Below, piece by piece: positions 43,386 through 43,835 of a DNA stretch of 43,835 nt (position 1 is its first letter; the number at the start of each line of letters is the position of its first letter). Both the position numbers and the translations under genes were made by a program. Where the stretch lies: contig JASHOR010000030.1 of the NCBI GenBank assembly GCA_030041005.1, positions 1-43,835 on the forward strand, read 5' to 3'. The notes under the pieces were generated by a model. The model was not told the origin of the DNA and made no database searches. It saw nothing but the letters and a program-made list of their open reading frames with translations. This DNA is from Xanthobacteraceae bacterium. Its GTDB lineage: Bacteria > Pseudomonadota > Alphaproteobacteria > Rhizobiales > Xanthobacteraceae.

Positions 43386-43580
43386 TGGTGTTGATTCTAG
43401 CAAGTGCGCGCAGCGCGTAGAACGGATTAGCGTAGCGTAATCCGCCATTTGCTTCGCAGCGGGACGGCGAGTTACGCCTTCGGCAAACTCGCCCTACGAT
43501 TTCCGCCTGCCTGCCGCTCTGCATACGTATCCACCAGCGCGCGGATCATGCGCTGATAGGGCACGCGACACCTTTCTACA

Positions 43581-43651
43581 CCTCTCCCCGCCGTGCGGGG
43601 AGAGGAACGATTTGCGAGCGCCTTGGCGCGAAGCAAATCGGGTGAGGGGGC
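43581..43651 (+). repeat. Inverted-order repeat copy A (CTCTCCCCGC type)
   Basis: Two hairpins and a GGGTGAGGGGGC end. CCTCTCCCCGC (43581-43591) pairs with GCGGGGAGAGG (43595-43605); CGATTTGC (43608-43615) pairs with GCAAATCG (43633-43640). It matches copy B read on the opposite strand at both ends. Confidence 0.8.
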
Positions 43652-43693
43652 GCTGACGCTATGCAGAGCCGCGAAGTTGAGACGATCCGGAAA

Positions 43694-43755
43694 GCCCCCT
43701 CACCCGGCTCGCATCTTCGATGCTCCGCCGACCTCTCCCCGCATGCGGGGAGATA
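43694..43755 (-). repeat. Inverted-order repeat copy B (CTCTCCCCGC type)
   Basis: Read on the minus strand it begins with TCTCCCCGCATGCGGGGAGA (a palindrome, 43734-43753), has GCATC/GATGC (43711-43715 with 43719-43723), and ends in GGGTGAGGGGGC, so it belongs to the same repeat family as copy A, facing it. The central parts differ. Confidence 0.8.
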
Positions 43756-43835
43756 ATTTCATTCGTCATACGCGGGCTTGACCCGCGACCCGCATCCTTC
43801 GAGGGCCGCCATAGCGCGTCGACGACGCGCGCAAA

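Larger units (their letters stand above)
43386..43835. repeat. Gene-free, repeat-rich end of the window
   Basis: 450 bases after the HNH stop, without a credible gene but with several dispersed-type palindromes. Hairpins: CGGATTA/TAATCCG (43423-43429 with 43438-43444); GGCGAGTT/AACTCGCC (43466-43473 with 43486-43493); two copies of one CTCTCCCCG-type repeat, in inverted order (listed separately); and CGCGGG/CCCGCG (43771-43776 with 43782-43787) inside a CGTCATACGCGGGCTTGACC-like element. Such repeat clusters are usual at gene boundaries of Bradyrhizobium-like genomes and mark recombination-prone or acquired edges. Confidence 0.75.

Noticed and set aside
1-43835. CRISPR arrays, tRNA/rRNA genes and transposases
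   Set aside because: No regularly spaced repeats, no tRNA-like T-loop context and no transposase or integrase motifs were seen in any frame.

Overview
The window is GC-rich (roughly 60-65% by eye), densely coded, and made almost entirely of ordinary chromosomal genes. Protein types, gene neighbourhoods and intergenic palindromic repeats point to an alphaproteobacterium of the Hyphomicrobiales, near Bradyrhizobium/Xanthobacteraceae. This placement is inferred from recognised families; no rRNA or tRNA gene is present to confirm it.

Layout. (1) 1-2.9 kb, minus strand: a three-gene acyl-CoA type module made of a class III CoA-transferase, an enoyl-CoA hydratase-fold protein lacking both usual catalytic glutamates, and a divergent PanB-like protein that runs off the left edge. 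(2) 3.1-4.9 kb, plus: a 68-residue DUF6494-like protein overlapping a secreted serine carboxypeptidase-like protein. (3) 5.2-9.9 kb, plus: a complete five-gene branched-chain-amino-acid-type (HAAT) ABC importer with overlapping ATGA/GTGA junctions. (4) 10-11.1 kb: two small lipoproteins, one of only 31 residues followed by a terminator-like hairpin. (5) 11.2-14.8 kb: a PEP mutase/isocitrate lyase-type lyase with LeuC/LeuD-like dehydratase subunits (minus), and a VOC protein (plus). (6) 15-19.3 kb: a membrane diguanylate cyclase, a YggS-type PLP protein, a YkuD L,D-transpeptidase, an orphan response regulator and a cyclic-nucleotide-binding protein. (7) 19.5-25.9 kb, minus: ion channel, exonuclease III, LolA, FtsK and an aminotransferase, a housekeeping block. 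(8) 26-33.4 kb, minus: glycerol kinase, an RcnB-like protein, a small membrane protein, a membrane-anchored trehalose-6-phosphate synthase-like enzyme and a ThDP-dependent enzyme. (9) 34-38.5 kb, plus: an Omp25-like beta-barrel, a UbiD decarboxylase, and a pncB-pncA NAD-salvage pair. (10) 38.7-42.4 kb: a zinc-ribbon miniprotein, an alpha/beta hydrolase, NikR with a His-rich tail and class I fumarase. (11) 42.5-43.8 kb: an AT-richer HNH nuclease gene, probably acquired, followed by about 450 bp of stacked palindromic repeats.

How the genes may work together. The importer (3) could feed organic or amino acids to the CoA module (1) or to the hydro-lyase/lyase module (5). Module 5 has the same enzyme pairing as known dimethylmalate or citramalate degradation (aconitase-fold hydratase plus a PEPM/ICL lyase making pyruvate). 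pncB and pncA together recycle nicotinamide to NAD. NikR has no nickel transporter or enzyme beside it.

I found no phage, CRISPR array, transposase or obvious defence island. The most promising leads for undescribed biology are module 1 (two enzymes with altered active sites encoded together), module 5, the sensor-like membrane domain fused to a trehalose-phosphate synthase, and the isolated HNH protein with an unrecognised N-terminal domain. All are hypotheses from sequence reading.
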